Positions 27,756 to 36,459 of a stretch of 64,000 nucleotides of DNA are shown one piece after another (the stretch's first letter is position 1; every line of letters begins with the position of its first letter). The notes under the pieces were generated by a model that made no database searches, was not told the origin of the DNA, and saw only the letters and a program-made list of their open reading frames with translations. This DNA is from JAGVSR01 sp963778225 (GTDB lineage: Bacteria; Pseudomonadota; Alphaproteobacteria; Rhizobiales; Hyphomicrobiaceae): assembly GCA_963778225.1 (NCBI GenBank), contig CAVZTR010000007.1, positions 51,107 through 115,106 on the forward strand, in the 5' to 3' direction. A program made the translations under genes and the position numbers.

Positions 27756-27757
27756 AA

Positions 27758-27782
27758 AGAGCGGGGCTTTCGGCCCCGCTCT
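27758..27782. terminator. Bidirectional hairpin terminator
   Basis: A ten-base perfect stem AGAGCGGGGC with GCCCCGCTCT sits between the convergent SDR and OmpA-family genes. No long T run, but the position and stem strength fit termination from either side. Confidence 0.7.
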
Positions 27783-27809
27783 CGTAACTGTCGTCCGATC
27801 GAACACGCC

Positions 27810-29105
27810 TCACTTCGCGCGGATGCTGACTGCCGTTCGGCGGTTTTGGGAACGGCCTTCGTCTGTTTCGTTGTCGGCAACGGGGAACTGGTCGCCGTAG
27901 CCTTCCGCTTCGACGCGGTCAGCGCTAATGCCGGCGGCAACGATCGCCTCCATCACCTTTGTGGCCCGCTTGCCGGAAAGATCCAGGTTGTTCTGCGGAT
28001 CGCCGGTGTTGTCGGTGTAGCCGCCGATCTTCATCTTCACCGCCGGATAAGCATTGAGGATGGCGACTATGTTATCGATCTGAGCTTTCGATTCAGATGT
28101 CAGCGTTGCCGAACCGGTCTCGAACGTCAGACGATCGAAGTTGAACCAGGTGGTTTTGTCGATCGTCGCGTTCGGATCATTGATGAAGTTGACGATCTTG
28201 ATTTCGACGCCGTCGGCAGCCCCTTCGATCTCGGTTCCGCCCGCGAGCGCGACACGCGCCATACTCGGCGCCGCTGGTGCGGCGGCGGGTGCCGGTGCGG
28301 CCGCAGGCTCCGGTGCCGCGGCGGGGGCCGGTGCCGACTCGGCCGCCGCCGTTGGGGCCGGCGGTTCGGCTGGTGGTTCATTCATTTTCTGCCATCCCAG
28401 CCAGCCGATGAAGGCGAGGGGCAGTAGCAGCCACAGGAACGAGGTGAAGAGGCCATTGTCGCGGCCTGCGTAGGGTGCAGGTGCCGGAGCAGCGGCAGGC
28501 GCTGCCGCACGTGCGACGGACGCGGCAGCGACAGGAGCAGCGGCAGCGATGGCCGGAGCTGCGGCCTTCGCGGAAGAGGCAAGGCCGGCAACTGCCGAGC
28601 CGAGACCGCCGGCCAGCGCACCGCGTTCCTGGCCGATGAGACCTGCGAGGGCGGCGCCCGTCAATGCGCCGCCGCCGAGGCGCTTCGAAATCGCCGACAG
28701 AACGAGCGGGGCGGCGAGGTTGAACAGCGAGGACGAGGCTTCGGGCTTGATGCCGATCGCTGCGGCCACTTTATGAACGATCGATGCCTGCCAGACGCCA
28801 AACAGAGAACCCATGAGGCGGTTGCCGGAGAGCATCGCCATGGTGCTCGGAATGCCGCCGGCGAGGAGACCCTTGATATCCGTGATGCCGGAACTGTCGC
28901 GTGCGACGGCGTTTGCCATATCAGCGATGTTGGCCATTGCATCGCGGTCGCCGGATTGCTGGACGAGTGCGCCCAGGTACTGTCCGATCATGTCGTTGAG
29001 GCCTCGGCCCGCCAGTTCTCCATTCAACCCAATGACAGGTGCCACGGTATTGAGCAGGCTGGGCGTGACAAGACCCTTCAGGATCTCGATGACACTGGTC
29101 GACAT
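27810..29105 (-). CDS. DUF937-like domain, membrane helix and OmpA-like C-terminal domain
   Basis: A 431-residue three-part protein. ATG at 29105 follows GAGGAGA. Residues 1-170 form an Ala/Gly/Leu-rich helical region resembling DUF937/YidB (MSTSVIEILKGLVTPSLL, GLNDMIGQYLGALV). An Ala/Pro linker leads to one membrane helix near residue 225 (LFTSFLWLLLPLAFIGWLGW), then a Pro/Ala/Glu spacer, and a C-terminal OmpA-family peptidoglycan-binding domain (FNFDRLTFETGSATLT, IGGYTDNTGDPQNNLDLSGKR, YGDQFPVADN). It should tie the inner membrane or cytosolic side to peptidoglycan. The DUF937-OmpA combination is unusual outside alphaproteobacteria as far as I recall. Confidence 0.82.
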   Translation of the reverse strand: MSTSVIEILKGLVTPSLLNTVAPVIGLNGELAGRGLNDMIGQYLGALVQQSGDRDAMANIADMANAVARDSSGITDIKGLLAGGIPSTMAMLSGNRLMGSLFGVWQASIVHKVAAAIGIKPEASSSLFNLAAPLVLSAISKRLGGGALTGAALAGLIGQERGALAGGLGSAVAGLASSAKAAAPAIAAAAPVAAASVARAAAPAAAPAPAPYAGRDNGLFTSFLWLLLPLAFIGWLGWQKMNEPPAEPPAPTAAAESAPAPAAAPEPAAAPAPAAAPAAPSMARVALAGGTEIEGAADGVEIKIVNFINDPNATIDKTTWFNFDRLTFETGSATLTSESKAQIDNIVAILNAYPAVKMKIGGYTDNTGDPQNNLDLSGKRATKVMEAIVAAGISADRVEAEGYGDQFPVADNETDEGRSQNRRTAVSIRAK

Positions 29106-29289
29106 GGACGTTCTCCTCAACTGACGCAACGATTGACCGACTTGGTGAGCGCTCGTTCCCACTGACGCCCGGGCTCAGTCGGAACCCCCCGGCTCCCCCG
29201 TTTCGTCTCAGGCTTCGCTTTCCGGGCCTTCGCCCGTTGGGAAAAGGCAATAGCCGGACAGCGCGGCCACGCCAAGCGACAAACGGCTT

Positions 29290-29769
29290 TCAGGGGCGGT
29301 GATAAGGGTGTCCGGTCAGAATCGTAGCGGCGCGATAGAGCTGCTCAGTGAGCACAACCCTCGCTAAACCATGGGGCAGCGTGAGCGGTCCCAGCGACAG
29401 TTTGAGGGCGGGGGCGGAGAGGACAAGCGGTCCGTGCCCATCTGGACCGCCAATGAGAAACGCACATGTCTTCGTGCCGGCGTCAGCAAGCGAGCGCAAA
29501 TGGGCTGCGAAGGCTTCACTCGTGAGCGGCTTACCGGTCACCTCGAGCACAACCAGGGACGCGGTCGCTGCCGCTTTCAGAAGGCGAGATGCCTCTTCAG
29601 CCTTTCGGTCGGCGGAGCCCGAGGCGCGGCTTTCTGCAAAGTCCGTAATGGTCAAAGGACCCAGCCCACATGGGCGGCCGGTCTGGTCGAAGCGCTTCTG
29701 GTAGCGCGCAATGATGGCCGCTTCGGCTTCGTCCTTGAGACGGCCGATCGCCAGTATTTCGATGCGCAT
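29290..29769 (-). CDS. rlmH: 23S rRNA (pseudouridine1915-N3)-methyltransferase RlmH
   Basis: A 159-residue SPOUT methyltransferase that modifies pseudouridine 1915 in helix 69 of 23S rRNA. The N-terminus MRIEILAIGRLKDEAE and the SPOUT knot FLIGGPDGHG, LSLGPLTLPHGLARVVLTEQ, then LYRAATILTGHPYHR at the end are family-specific. Length matches. It is followed upstream, on the same strand, by rsfS and nadD, the order commonly seen in alphaproteobacteria. Confidence 0.96.
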   Translation of the reverse strand: MRIEILAIGRLKDEAEAAIIARYQKRFDQTGRPCGLGPLTITDFAESRASGSADRKAEEASRLLKAAATASLVVLEVTGKPLTSEAFAAHLRSLADAGTKTCAFLIGGPDGHGPLVLSAPALKLSLGPLTLPHGLARVVLTEQLYRAATILTGHPYHRP

Positions 29770-29827
29770 ACCCTACCCGTGCGCGCAGCCGCGCCCTCAG
29801 CTCAACGTGATCGCGCCTGCGCCCTCA

Positions 29828-30244
29828 TCAATGGGCCGCGTCAACCGGCCGGTCCACGGACCACATTTTCTCGAGGTTGTAGAAATCGCGTACCTCGGGC
29901 CGGAAGACGTGAATGATGATATCGCCGCTGTCGACGAGCACCCAGTCACAGGTTTCCATGCCCTCTACCCGCACGGTGGGGCATCCGCTGTCCTTGAGCT
30001 TTTTGCGGAGCTGATCGGCGATGGCACCGACGTGCCGGTCTGACCGGCCGGAGGCGATGACCATGTAGTCGCCGATAGAGGATTTACCTGCGAGATCGAC
30101 GGTGACGATCTCTTCGGCCTTGGCTTCGTCGAGCCACTCGACGACGCCCTTCAGAAGCTCGGCCGAGGCGGCCGCTGCCGGGCTCTCAGGGGCCCTGGCG
30201 GCGGTAGAAGCACCCTTAGGGGCTGCTCCGGTGGATGTTGGCAT
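29828..30244 (-). CDS. rsfS: Ribosome silencing factor RsfS
   Basis: A 138-residue RsfS (Iojap/YbeB family), which binds ribosomal protein uL14 and blocks subunit joining in starvation. The domain is clear from KGVVEWLDEAKAEEIVTVDL, DYMVIASGRSDRHVGAIADQL, then EGMETCDWVLVDSGDIIIHVF and REFYN-like RDFYNLEKMW. The start at 30244 leaves a 28-residue Ala/Pro-rich extension; earlier in-frame starts up to 30385 are possible. It lies between rlmH and nadD on the same strand. Confidence 0.93.
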   Translation of the reverse strand: MPTSTGAAPKGASTAARAPESPAAAASAELLKGVVEWLDEAKAEEIVTVDLAGKSSIGDYMVIASGRSDRHVGAIADQLRKKLKDSGCPTVRVEGMETCDWVLVDSGDIIIHVFRPEVRDFYNLEKMWSVDRPVDAAH

Positions 30245-30402
30245 GTGGGGGTCTATGGTCCTTTCCGTTGCCGTCGCGAAGGCTGCCGGCGGGCGGCTGT
30301 CTTCGGGTTGGTCCAGCACCAACATCATAGAAGATAAGGCGCGGGGGCCCACTCGGCAACCGATGCTGAGATGCAGCGTCTCCAAGGACGTGCAGCGACT
30401 TG

Positions 30403-31053
30403 CTATTCTTCTTTGTTATCAGCCCCTTGGCGCAATGCGGTGGACGAGTGCGGGGCGAGTTCGTTGGACAGGAAGGCCCAGGCTGGAGGGTCGAGGCTCG
30501 CCAAATGGCGCGCCTGTGCTTCGGGCACGCGGTAAGGGGCGAGCGCTTGAGCGGCCGGTGAGGACAAGGCCTTCCACCGATATCCGGGCCGGTCCACGAT
30601 GGCCATGGGCATGGTTGCGGCAATGCCTCGCCAGTCCTGCCAGCGGTTGAAAGTGACGAGGTTGTCGGCTCCCATGATCCAGACAAACTGCACCCCGCTG
30701 TAGCGGCGCGCGAGAAACTGGAGCGTGACGGCGGTGAATGGCGAGCCCAAGGCCTCTTCGAAGCCTGTGACGCGCATCCGGGGGTGGCGTGCCAGCGCCC
30801 GCACCGCATCAAGGCGATCGCGCAGCGGCTTCAACGCACCGCGCGATTTGAGCGGATTGCCGGGCGTCACGATCCACCAGACTTCATCAAGGCCGAGACG
30901 TTGCAGCGCGACCTCCGCCGCCAGCCTGTGGCCATCATGCGGAGGATTGAACGATCCGCCCATGACACCGACGCGCCGTCCGCGCGGGGCGGGCGGAGTG
31001 GGGATGCCGATGGAGCCGAACGACTTCGCGGAACGGGGCAATTGCAGCCTCAA
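30403..31053 (-). CDS. nadD: Nicotinate-nucleotide adenylyltransferase NadD
   Basis: NadD adenylates nicotinate mononucleotide in NAD synthesis. The signature VGVMGGSFNPPHDGH near the N-terminus, DEVWWIVTPGNPLK, GADNLVTFNRWQDW, and the C-terminal SSTALRQG (the ISSTxIR motif) are present. The true start is uncertain. The frame is open to the ATG at 31155, which would overlap the divergent gene and add a poor sequence. TTG at 31053 gives a 216-residue protein of normal length, but without a clear ribosome site. Confidence 0.9.
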   Translation of the reverse strand: MRLQLPRSAKSFGSIGIPTPPAPRGRRVGVMGGSFNPPHDGHRLAAEVALQRLGLDEVWWIVTPGNPLKSRGALKPLRDRLDAVRALARHPRMRVTGFEEALGSPFTAVTLQFLARRYSGVQFVWIMGADNLVTFNRWQDWRGIAATMPMAIVDRPGYRWKALSSPAAQALAPYRVPEAQARHLASLDPPAWAFLSNELAPHSSTALRQGADNKEE

Positions 31054-31153
31054 GATATCAGGTGATGAGGCAGCCCTTCCCGCGCCACCATGAGCGGGCA
31101 ATGCTATAAGCCGCTTCGAACCACAACCACAAAAAGACGGGAAGGAAAACGCC

Positions 31154-31813
31154 ATGAGCCGACTGTACGGACCCGAGCACCGCGCCCTGCAAGATCAGTT
31201 CGACAGCCGTCCGATGGCCGACCGCATTGAAGCGATCGCCATGAAAACCGAGATTACGGACATGGAGAAGGAGTTTATCGAGGCACGGGACATGTTCTTC
31301 CTGTCGTCCGTCGATGATCGCGGCCGGCCAACCGTATCCTACAAGGGCGGCACGCCGGGTTTCGTGCGTGTGCTCGATGCCCAGACGATTGCGTTCCCAA
31401 GCTACGACGGCAACGGGATGTATTTGTCGATGGGGAACATCGCGGGCAACCCAGAGGTGGGTCTGCTTTTCATCGATTTCGAGAAGCCATTCCGTTTGCG
31501 TCTGCAAGGCCGCGCCGCGCTCTCGCGCGATCCGAAGGCCTTGGCCATGTTCAGGGAAGCGGAACTTGCGGTGGTGGTGAGTGTGAGCGAACTCTGGATG
31601 AACTGCCCTCGCTACGTGCACCGATATCAGAAGGTGCAGACGTCACGGTATGCACCGGCGGAGAATGCGGAGACGCCGTTCTGCGAGTGGAAACGAATTG
31701 ACGGGATACAGGACGTGCTGCGTCCGCACGAGACGGCGGTGGTCGAGAAGGTTGGGCAGATCACCATCGAGGATTGGATGGGCAAGGTGCTCACAGGCGA
31801 CGAGAAGGCTTGA
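31154..31813 (+). CDS. Pyridoxamine 5'-phosphate oxidase-related flavin-binding protein
   Basis: A 219-residue split-barrel flavoprotein. Motifs include FIEARDMFFLSSVDDRGRPT, SYKGGTPGFVRVLD, NGMYLSMGNIAGNPEVGLLFIDFE, RLRLQGRAAL and NCPRYVHRYQ, as in the family that also holds general-stress and heme-utilisation flavoproteins. Residues for pyridoxal phosphate synthesis are not obvious, so it is likely an FMN- or F420-type reductase of unknown substrate. GGGAAGGAAAACGCC precedes the ATG. It converges on the secreted protease gene eight bases later. Confidence 0.85.
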   Translation: MSRLYGPEHRALQDQFDSRPMADRIEAIAMKTEITDMEKEFIEARDMFFLSSVDDRGRPTVSYKGGTPGFVRVLDAQTIAFPSYDGNGMYLSMGNIAGNPEVGLLFIDFEKPFRLRLQGRAALSRDPKALAMFREAELAVVVSVSELWMNCPRYVHRYQKVQTSRYAPAENAETPFCEWKRIDGIQDVLRPHETAVVEKVGQITIEDWMGKVLTGDEKA

Positions 31814-31821
31814 AGCGCACC

Positions 31822-32616
31822 TCACTCGCACCCCTTGCCGTCGAGGAGTTCCTGCCAGACGGCGATGGGAAGCGCGGTATTGTTGCGGCGGCCGGCGCCG
31901 ACCATGACGGCGGCGATGCGCAACTGGCCGTTCTCTTCGACGAAGACAGGGCCACCGGAACTCGCCGGATGGGTGTCACAGTCGTTGAGCCAGATGGGGA
32001 CTGGTCGATTGGGGCGCAACAGGCGGCAGCCGACGTGGGCGAGCAGCTGATAGCGGCGGTCTGAGGGATAGGCGGCGTGGACGAGAGACTCGCCCGGCTC
32101 GCGGGCGCGTGTGTCCGCCACCGGCGCAGGTTCAACTGCCAGCTCGGTTGTCAGAACGATGGCGGCCACATCCTGGTAAAGCGCGGTCAATGGAATTCCA
32201 TTGGCGTTGCGGACCGGCACATACGCATAGCCCTTCAAAAAGCGCAGGCACTTCGCTTTCGCATGGGCGAGGTGCTTTTCTCCGCTGACGCCTGCGAGAA
32301 AATGAATGTTATGGGTTGGGTGGGGCTTCGCCTTTGCATCGTCCATCACGCAGTGAGCGGCGGTGATGACGAGATCCGGCCTGACGAGCGTGCCCGTGCA
32401 TTGGCCGACTGATCGGTAGCCGCCGATGTTGACTTGGCCGACTGCATCCCAGGGCTGGCCGGTGGCGGCGACAGGCTTGCGATCGTCGTCGCCAATAAGG
32501 CCCGGCTGCTGGGTTTGCGATGCTGCAACGGCAGCAAAGGCTGTAACGGCAGCTACGGCGAGCGGGAGAGCCTTCAGCCGCCCGAACCGCACATTGTGAT
32601 TCTGGTTTTTCAACAT
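31822..32616 (-). CDS. Secreted trypsin-like serine protease
   Basis: A 264-residue exported protease. The start at 32616 gives a signal peptide, VRFGRLKALPLAVAAVTAFA. The catalytic histidine lies in VITAAHC, the aspartate in YQDVAAIVL, and the serine in HPASSGGPVF, where trypsin has GDSGGP. Cysteines near CTGT and AHC suggest a disulphide. The SSGGP variant is seen in V8/glutamyl-endopeptidase-like families, but specificity cannot be called. It shares its upstream region with a divergent small Trp-rich secreted protein, which could be a substrate or inhibitor, although there is no direct evidence. Confidence 0.85.
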   Translation of the reverse strand: MLKNQNHNVRFGRLKALPLAVAAVTAFAAVAASQTQQPGLIGDDDRKPVAATGQPWDAVGQVNIGGYRSVGQCTGTLVRPDLVITAAHCVMDDAKAKPHPTHNIHFLAGVSGEKHLAHAKAKCLRFLKGYAYVPVRNANGIPLTALYQDVAAIVLTTELAVEPAPVADTRAREPGESLVHAAYPSDRRYQLLAHVGCRLLRPNRPVPIWLNDCDTHPASSGGPVFVEENGQLRIAAVMVGAGRRNNTALPIAVWQELLDGKGCE

Positions 32617-32781
32617 TGAGCAAAACCCTAGCCCAGCATGGCACCCGTGCGCAGCTGATTTTGATCGACGCCGGTCCCAGTTCGTCCCCACGTTTTTTGC
32701 CGGTCGCGGTAGGCAACGCCGATTGATGGAGGCAGAGTTTCCTCTGTTGATTCTATGAAACGAGGTCGGGAGGCCTGAGAC

Positions 32782-33090
32782 ATGATCAAAATCGTACGCG
32801 CTATGACGGGGGCAATCGCCGTCGCCGGCATCATGCTGGGGGCTGCAGCTTCGGCCGAGGCAAAAGAGTGTGTCCGCAAGGGCGCCGTTGGTGAAGCCGG
32901 CTCGGAAAAGGACGCCAAGTTCCAGGTGGATGAGGCTCTGTTGCAGGCGGTGGACTGGGGCGCCTGGGCTGCTTGGATGTCGAACGGCACCACGCCCGGC
33001 TACTCGTTCGGCCCGCGCAAGTACAGCTGCACCAAGGGCGGCTCGTGGGGCTGGACCTGCCGCGGTGCAGCGACGATTTGCAAGCTCTGA
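32782..33090 (+). CDS. Small Trp-rich secreted protein
   Basis: A 102-residue exported protein with GGGAGG before the ATG and a signal peptide MIKIVRAMTGAIAVAGIML cleaved after EA. The mature part has four cysteines (KECVRK, KYSCTK, WTCRG, TICKL), several tryptophans in WGAWAAWMSNG and GGSWGW, and ends at a cysteine-lysine-leucine. The spacing suggests two disulphides in a small compact domain. It is transcribed away from the protease gene and is followed by a very strong terminator. I do not recognise a family. Confidence 0.75.
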   Translation: MIKIVRAMTGAIAVAGIMLGAAASAEAKECVRKGAVGEAGSEKDAKFQVDEALLQAVDWGAWAAWMSNGTTPGYSFGPRKYSCTKGGSWGWTCRGAATICKL

Positions 33091-33111
33091 TCGCACAAGA
33101 TAGCTACGAAT

Positions 33112-33150
33112 GAACGGCCGCCGTCTTGCCCAGACGGCGGCCGTTCTATT
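33112..33150. terminator. Strong bidirectional terminator
   Basis: A 15-base perfect stem, GAACGGCCGCCGTCT pairing with AGACGGCGGCCGTTC, with a four-base loop, followed by a short T-rich stretch. It lies between the convergent small secreted protein gene and the transglycosylase gene. Confidence 0.85.
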
Positions 33151-33168
33151 TGGAGGTATCTAGATGGA

Positions 33169-34608
33169 TCAGCTTTCGGCGCGCAGTGCCGCGAGCAGTT
33201 CGGGTGTCGGATAGCTGTCAGCTGGCAGGCCGAGCTTGATCTGCATCGTCTTCACGGCTGAGCGTGTGGCAGCACCGATCTTGCCGTCTACTTCGCCGAC
33301 GTCGAAGCCGCGTTTCTTCAGCTGTCGCTGGAGTTCCTTGGCGTCCTCGGGCGGAAGCACGGCGATGTCGCGCTTCGGCTTCTTCATGAGCGGCGCCCCG
33401 TCGATGCGCGTCGCCAGCCATGCAGCGGTGATCGCGTAGGTCAGTGACTGGTTCCACTGCAAATAGACGTTGAAGTTCTCATAAGCGAGGAAGGCCGGGC
33501 CGAACCGGCCCATCGGCAGCATGAGGGACGCCGGCATCGTGTCGTCCGGCAGGGCCGAGCCATCGACACGCGTGACGCCCCAGGCAGCCCATTGCGAGCG
33601 CGGCAGCTTGATCGCGAGATCCGCTTTGTCCCAGGGCAGATCGCCGGTCAGCACGACCTCTTCGAGCCAGGGCTCGTCGCGGCGCCAGCCGAGGTGGGTC
33701 ATGTAGTTGGCGGTGGAGCCGATAATGTCGGTGGGGTTTGCGAACAGGTTGATGTCGCTGTCGCCGTCATAATCGATCGCGTGGGCGAGGTAGCGTGTCG
33801 GCAGGAATTGGGTCTGTCCGATTTCGCCGGCCCAGGAGCCGATCATCGTGTCCGGGGTCATATCGCCGCGATCGATGATCTCGAGTGCAGCCATCAATTC
33901 GGTGCGGAACATCTCTCCGCGGCGGCAGTCGTAAGCCAGCGTCGTCAGCGAATTCAGGATCGGCAGCTTGCCCATGCCCGCGCCGAAGTCGCTTTCGAGC
34001 GCCCAAAAGCCGGTGATTACGGAGGCCGGCACGCCATAGTCCTTGGCGGCGCGGGCGAACGCGTCGGCATTCTTCTTGATCTGGGCGCGGCCGTTGGTGA
34101 CGCGATTGTTGGTGGCCAGTTTGGCTGAGAAATCAGTGAAGCTCTGGGCGAAGAAGCCCTGTTTGCGGTCGCGCGAGATGACGCCGGTGTCGAGCGTGCG
34201 GCCATTGAGAGCGAGCGAGATCGTGCGTGGGGAGATGCCCGCGGCGGCGGCATCCTTCCGGAAGCGGGCGAGCCAGGCTTCGAAACCGACCTCGTTCTTG
34301 CAGTTGGCGGGCTTGGCCTTCGGCGGCAGGCCCGACGTGGCATACTTGGCGGCGAGCGGGTTCGGCGTGCCGGGGCCGGGGACCTGGCGCGCGAGGGCGG
34401 CGTTGGTGCCGGCAGCTTTGACGGTTGGGGCCGACGCGCCGGGTTCAAGATGCTGCACCGCGGGGGACTTCGGCTTCACCGGCGCCGACTTGACAGTTGG
34501 GGGACCGAATTCGATGCCTTGGGCGAATGCCCGTTCCATGTTTGCAGCCGGGGCGACCAGCATTCCAAGGCCGGACGCGACGGCGGCGGCGAGACGTGGG
34601 AGAGACAT
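33169..34608 (-). CDS. MltB-like lytic transglycosylase with C-terminal peptidoglycan-binding domain
   Basis: A 479-residue exported enzyme. ATG at 34608 follows AGAGGA and gives a signal peptide (LPRLAAAVASGLGMLVAPAA). A 100-residue Ala/Pro-rich linker leads to the MltB/SLT_2 domain: ITGFWALESDFGAGMGK with the catalytic Glu, TLAYDCRRGEMF, GSWAGEIGQTQFLPTRY and IDYDGDSDINLF. The last 65 residues are a peptidoglycan-binding type 1 domain (QLKKRGFDVGEVDGKIGAAT). It is a two-domain homologue of the shorter copy at 25089. Confidence 0.92.
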   Translation of the reverse strand: MSLPRLAAAVASGLGMLVAPAANMERAFAQGIEFGPPTVKSAPVKPKSPAVQHLEPGASAPTVKAAGTNAALARQVPGPGTPNPLAAKYATSGLPPKAKPANCKNEVGFEAWLARFRKDAAAAGISPRTISLALNGRTLDTGVISRDRKQGFFAQSFTDFSAKLATNNRVTNGRAQIKKNADAFARAAKDYGVPASVITGFWALESDFGAGMGKLPILNSLTTLAYDCRRGEMFRTELMAALEIIDRGDMTPDTMIGSWAGEIGQTQFLPTRYLAHAIDYDGDSDINLFANPTDIIGSTANYMTHLGWRRDEPWLEEVVLTGDLPWDKADLAIKLPRSQWAAWGVTRVDGSALPDDTMPASLMLPMGRFGPAFLAYENFNVYLQWNQSLTYAITAAWLATRIDGAPLMKKPKRDIAVLPPEDAKELQRQLKKRGFDVGEVDGKIGAATRSAVKTMQIKLGLPADSYPTPELLAALRAES

Positions 34609-34688
34609 TCGTGGTCCTCTGAATAACCGAATGCGGTCACTCATGCCGACGGGTATGGCGACGTCAAGACCGAGCTCACTTAAAAATC

Positions 34689-36266
34689 CTAGGCTGGCGG
34701 CGATCCAACGGGCTCCGCGGAAGGTGTGCCGTGGCGACGGTGGTACTTCTCGGCCAATTGCTGCCATTCGATCGTCAGTGTTCCGCCTGTCGATGTGTGC
34801 TGCTTCTCCCAGTTGCTGAGGAGGTCGAGGCAGGCGTGATCGATGTAGTTCAAATCACTGATGTGGACCGTGACCTGGGACGACGGGGGCAAGGCTTCGA
34901 GAGCTTGCGCCAGCTTGGGCAAGCCGAGGACCGTCGCGGTTCCGGAAAGGTGCATGTCGATGCGCTTGGTTCCTGGCACTTCTTCCGTTCTGATGTCGAG
35001 GCGGGTGAGCGCGTAGAGCACGCGGCCGAGTGAGAGGACCACGCCTGTCAGCACGCCTTTCAAGAGGTCGGTCGATACGATCATGATGATCGTGGCGGCA
35101 TAAATGAAAACTTTCGCCGTGCCGTACTGCAGCAGCGTGGGCACGATCTTCGGATATGCGAGCTTGTAGCCGGTGTAGACGAGGACGGCGGCAAGGGACG
35201 ACAAGGGGATGTAGCTCAGGGTCCAGGGCAGGAGGCTCGCGAACAAGAGAAGCCAAAAGCCGTGCAGGATCGCTGAAAGCCGCGTCTTCGCACCGGCTTC
35301 GACGTTCGCGCCTGATCGCACGATCACACCCGTCATCGGCAGGGCTCCAAGCGCACCGCAGATGGCATTGCCAACGCCTTGGGCTGAGAGTTCGCGGTCG
35401 TACTTGGTGCGGGCGCCCGAATGCATCTGATCGACAGCGGTGGCACAAAGAAGCGTTTCAGCCGAGGCAATGAAGGCGATGGCCACGGCGCCGATGATCA
35501 AGTGGTAATTGGTCAAGACCGCGCCGACCGTCGTGGGCGTTGGGAACACAAGCGTCGACCAGAAGTTTTCGGGCACGCTGACGAATTTGATCGAATCCAG
35601 GTTGAAGATGGCTGCGGCGGACATGCCGACGACGACGCCGACGAGCGGCGCGGGGATGACTTTCACGGATTTCGGGGCGAATGACGCCCAGGCGAAGATA
35701 GCGGCGATGGTGAGCACGCCGACTTCACCGGCGGTAAGGCGCGAGTCGCCTGCCGAGATCGCGCTGATGACGGCGCCGGGGATCCCGAGCAGGTTCTGAA
35801 TGCCGGTGCCGATCGGCTTGCCGTCGAGCATCACGTGAAACTGCGCAGCAAAGATCAGAATGCCGATGCCCGCCAGCATGCCGTGGATGACGGCAGGAGA
35901 GACGGCGCGAAACCACTGGCCCAGTTTGAGCATGCCGGCGGCCAATTGTATCAAGCCTGCTAACAGCACGATCGTGCCGAGCATCTCGACGCCGTGTGAC
36001 TGGACGAGTTCATAGACGAGGACGGCCAAGCCTGCGGCGGGCCCGCTGACCTGCAGCGGCGAACCGGCCAAAACTCCGACGACGATGCCGCCGATGATCC
36101 CTGTGATGATGCCGGCGGTCGGCGGCAGACCGGAGGCAAGCGCAATACCCATGCAGAGCGGCAGGGCAACGAGGAAGACAACGACGGAGGCGAGAAGGTC
36201 GGCGCCCACGGTGGACATATCCAGACGCGAAGGCACGCTCGTCCCGCTCGATTGAGACACCGTCAT
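34689..36266 (-). CDS. SulP-family anion transporter with STAS domain
   Basis: A 525-residue inner membrane protein with 10-12 membrane helices and a C-terminal STAS domain (about residues 405-500). ATG at 36266 follows GGGGGACG. The first helices contain DLLASVVVFLVALPLCMGIA and GLPPTAGIITGIIGG, and GSPLQVSGPAAGLAVLVYE, typical of SulP transporters. The subgroup resembles bicarbonate/sulphate carriers often near carbonic anhydrase, but none is adjacent here. Substrate not determined. Confidence 0.9.
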   Translation of the reverse strand: MTVSQSSGTSVPSRLDMSTVGADLLASVVVFLVALPLCMGIALASGLPPTAGIITGIIGGIVVGVLAGSPLQVSGPAAGLAVLVYELVQSHGVEMLGTIVLLAGLIQLAAGMLKLGQWFRAVSPAVIHGMLAGIGILIFAAQFHVMLDGKPIGTGIQNLLGIPGAVISAISAGDSRLTAGEVGVLTIAAIFAWASFAPKSVKVIPAPLVGVVVGMSAAAIFNLDSIKFVSVPENFWSTLVFPTPTTVGAVLTNYHLIIGAVAIAFIASAETLLCATAVDQMHSGARTKYDRELSAQGVGNAICGALGALPMTGVIVRSGANVEAGAKTRLSAILHGFWLLLFASLLPWTLSYIPLSSLAAVLVYTGYKLAYPKIVPTLLQYGTAKVFIYAATIIMIVSTDLLKGVLTGVVLSLGRVLYALTRLDIRTEEVPGTKRIDMHLSGTATVLGLPKLAQALEALPPSSQVTVHISDLNYIDHACLDLLSNWEKQHTSTGGTLTIEWQQLAEKYHRRHGTPSAEPVGSPPA

Positions 36267-36459
36267 ATCGTCCCCCGTTTGCTGCGCGCCGGGAAATCCC
36301 CAGCTAAGGGCAGCCATTTGCAGCGGACGTTAGTGCGGTTGCCTTCGGGCAGCAACAGGTGGCACGATGCAGAAATCCCGTGTCGTGCAGTCGGTTAAAC
36401 GACGAAACCGGCCACTTTGAAGCGGCCGGCTTCGCAAAACTGATCCCGCGCAACAACCG

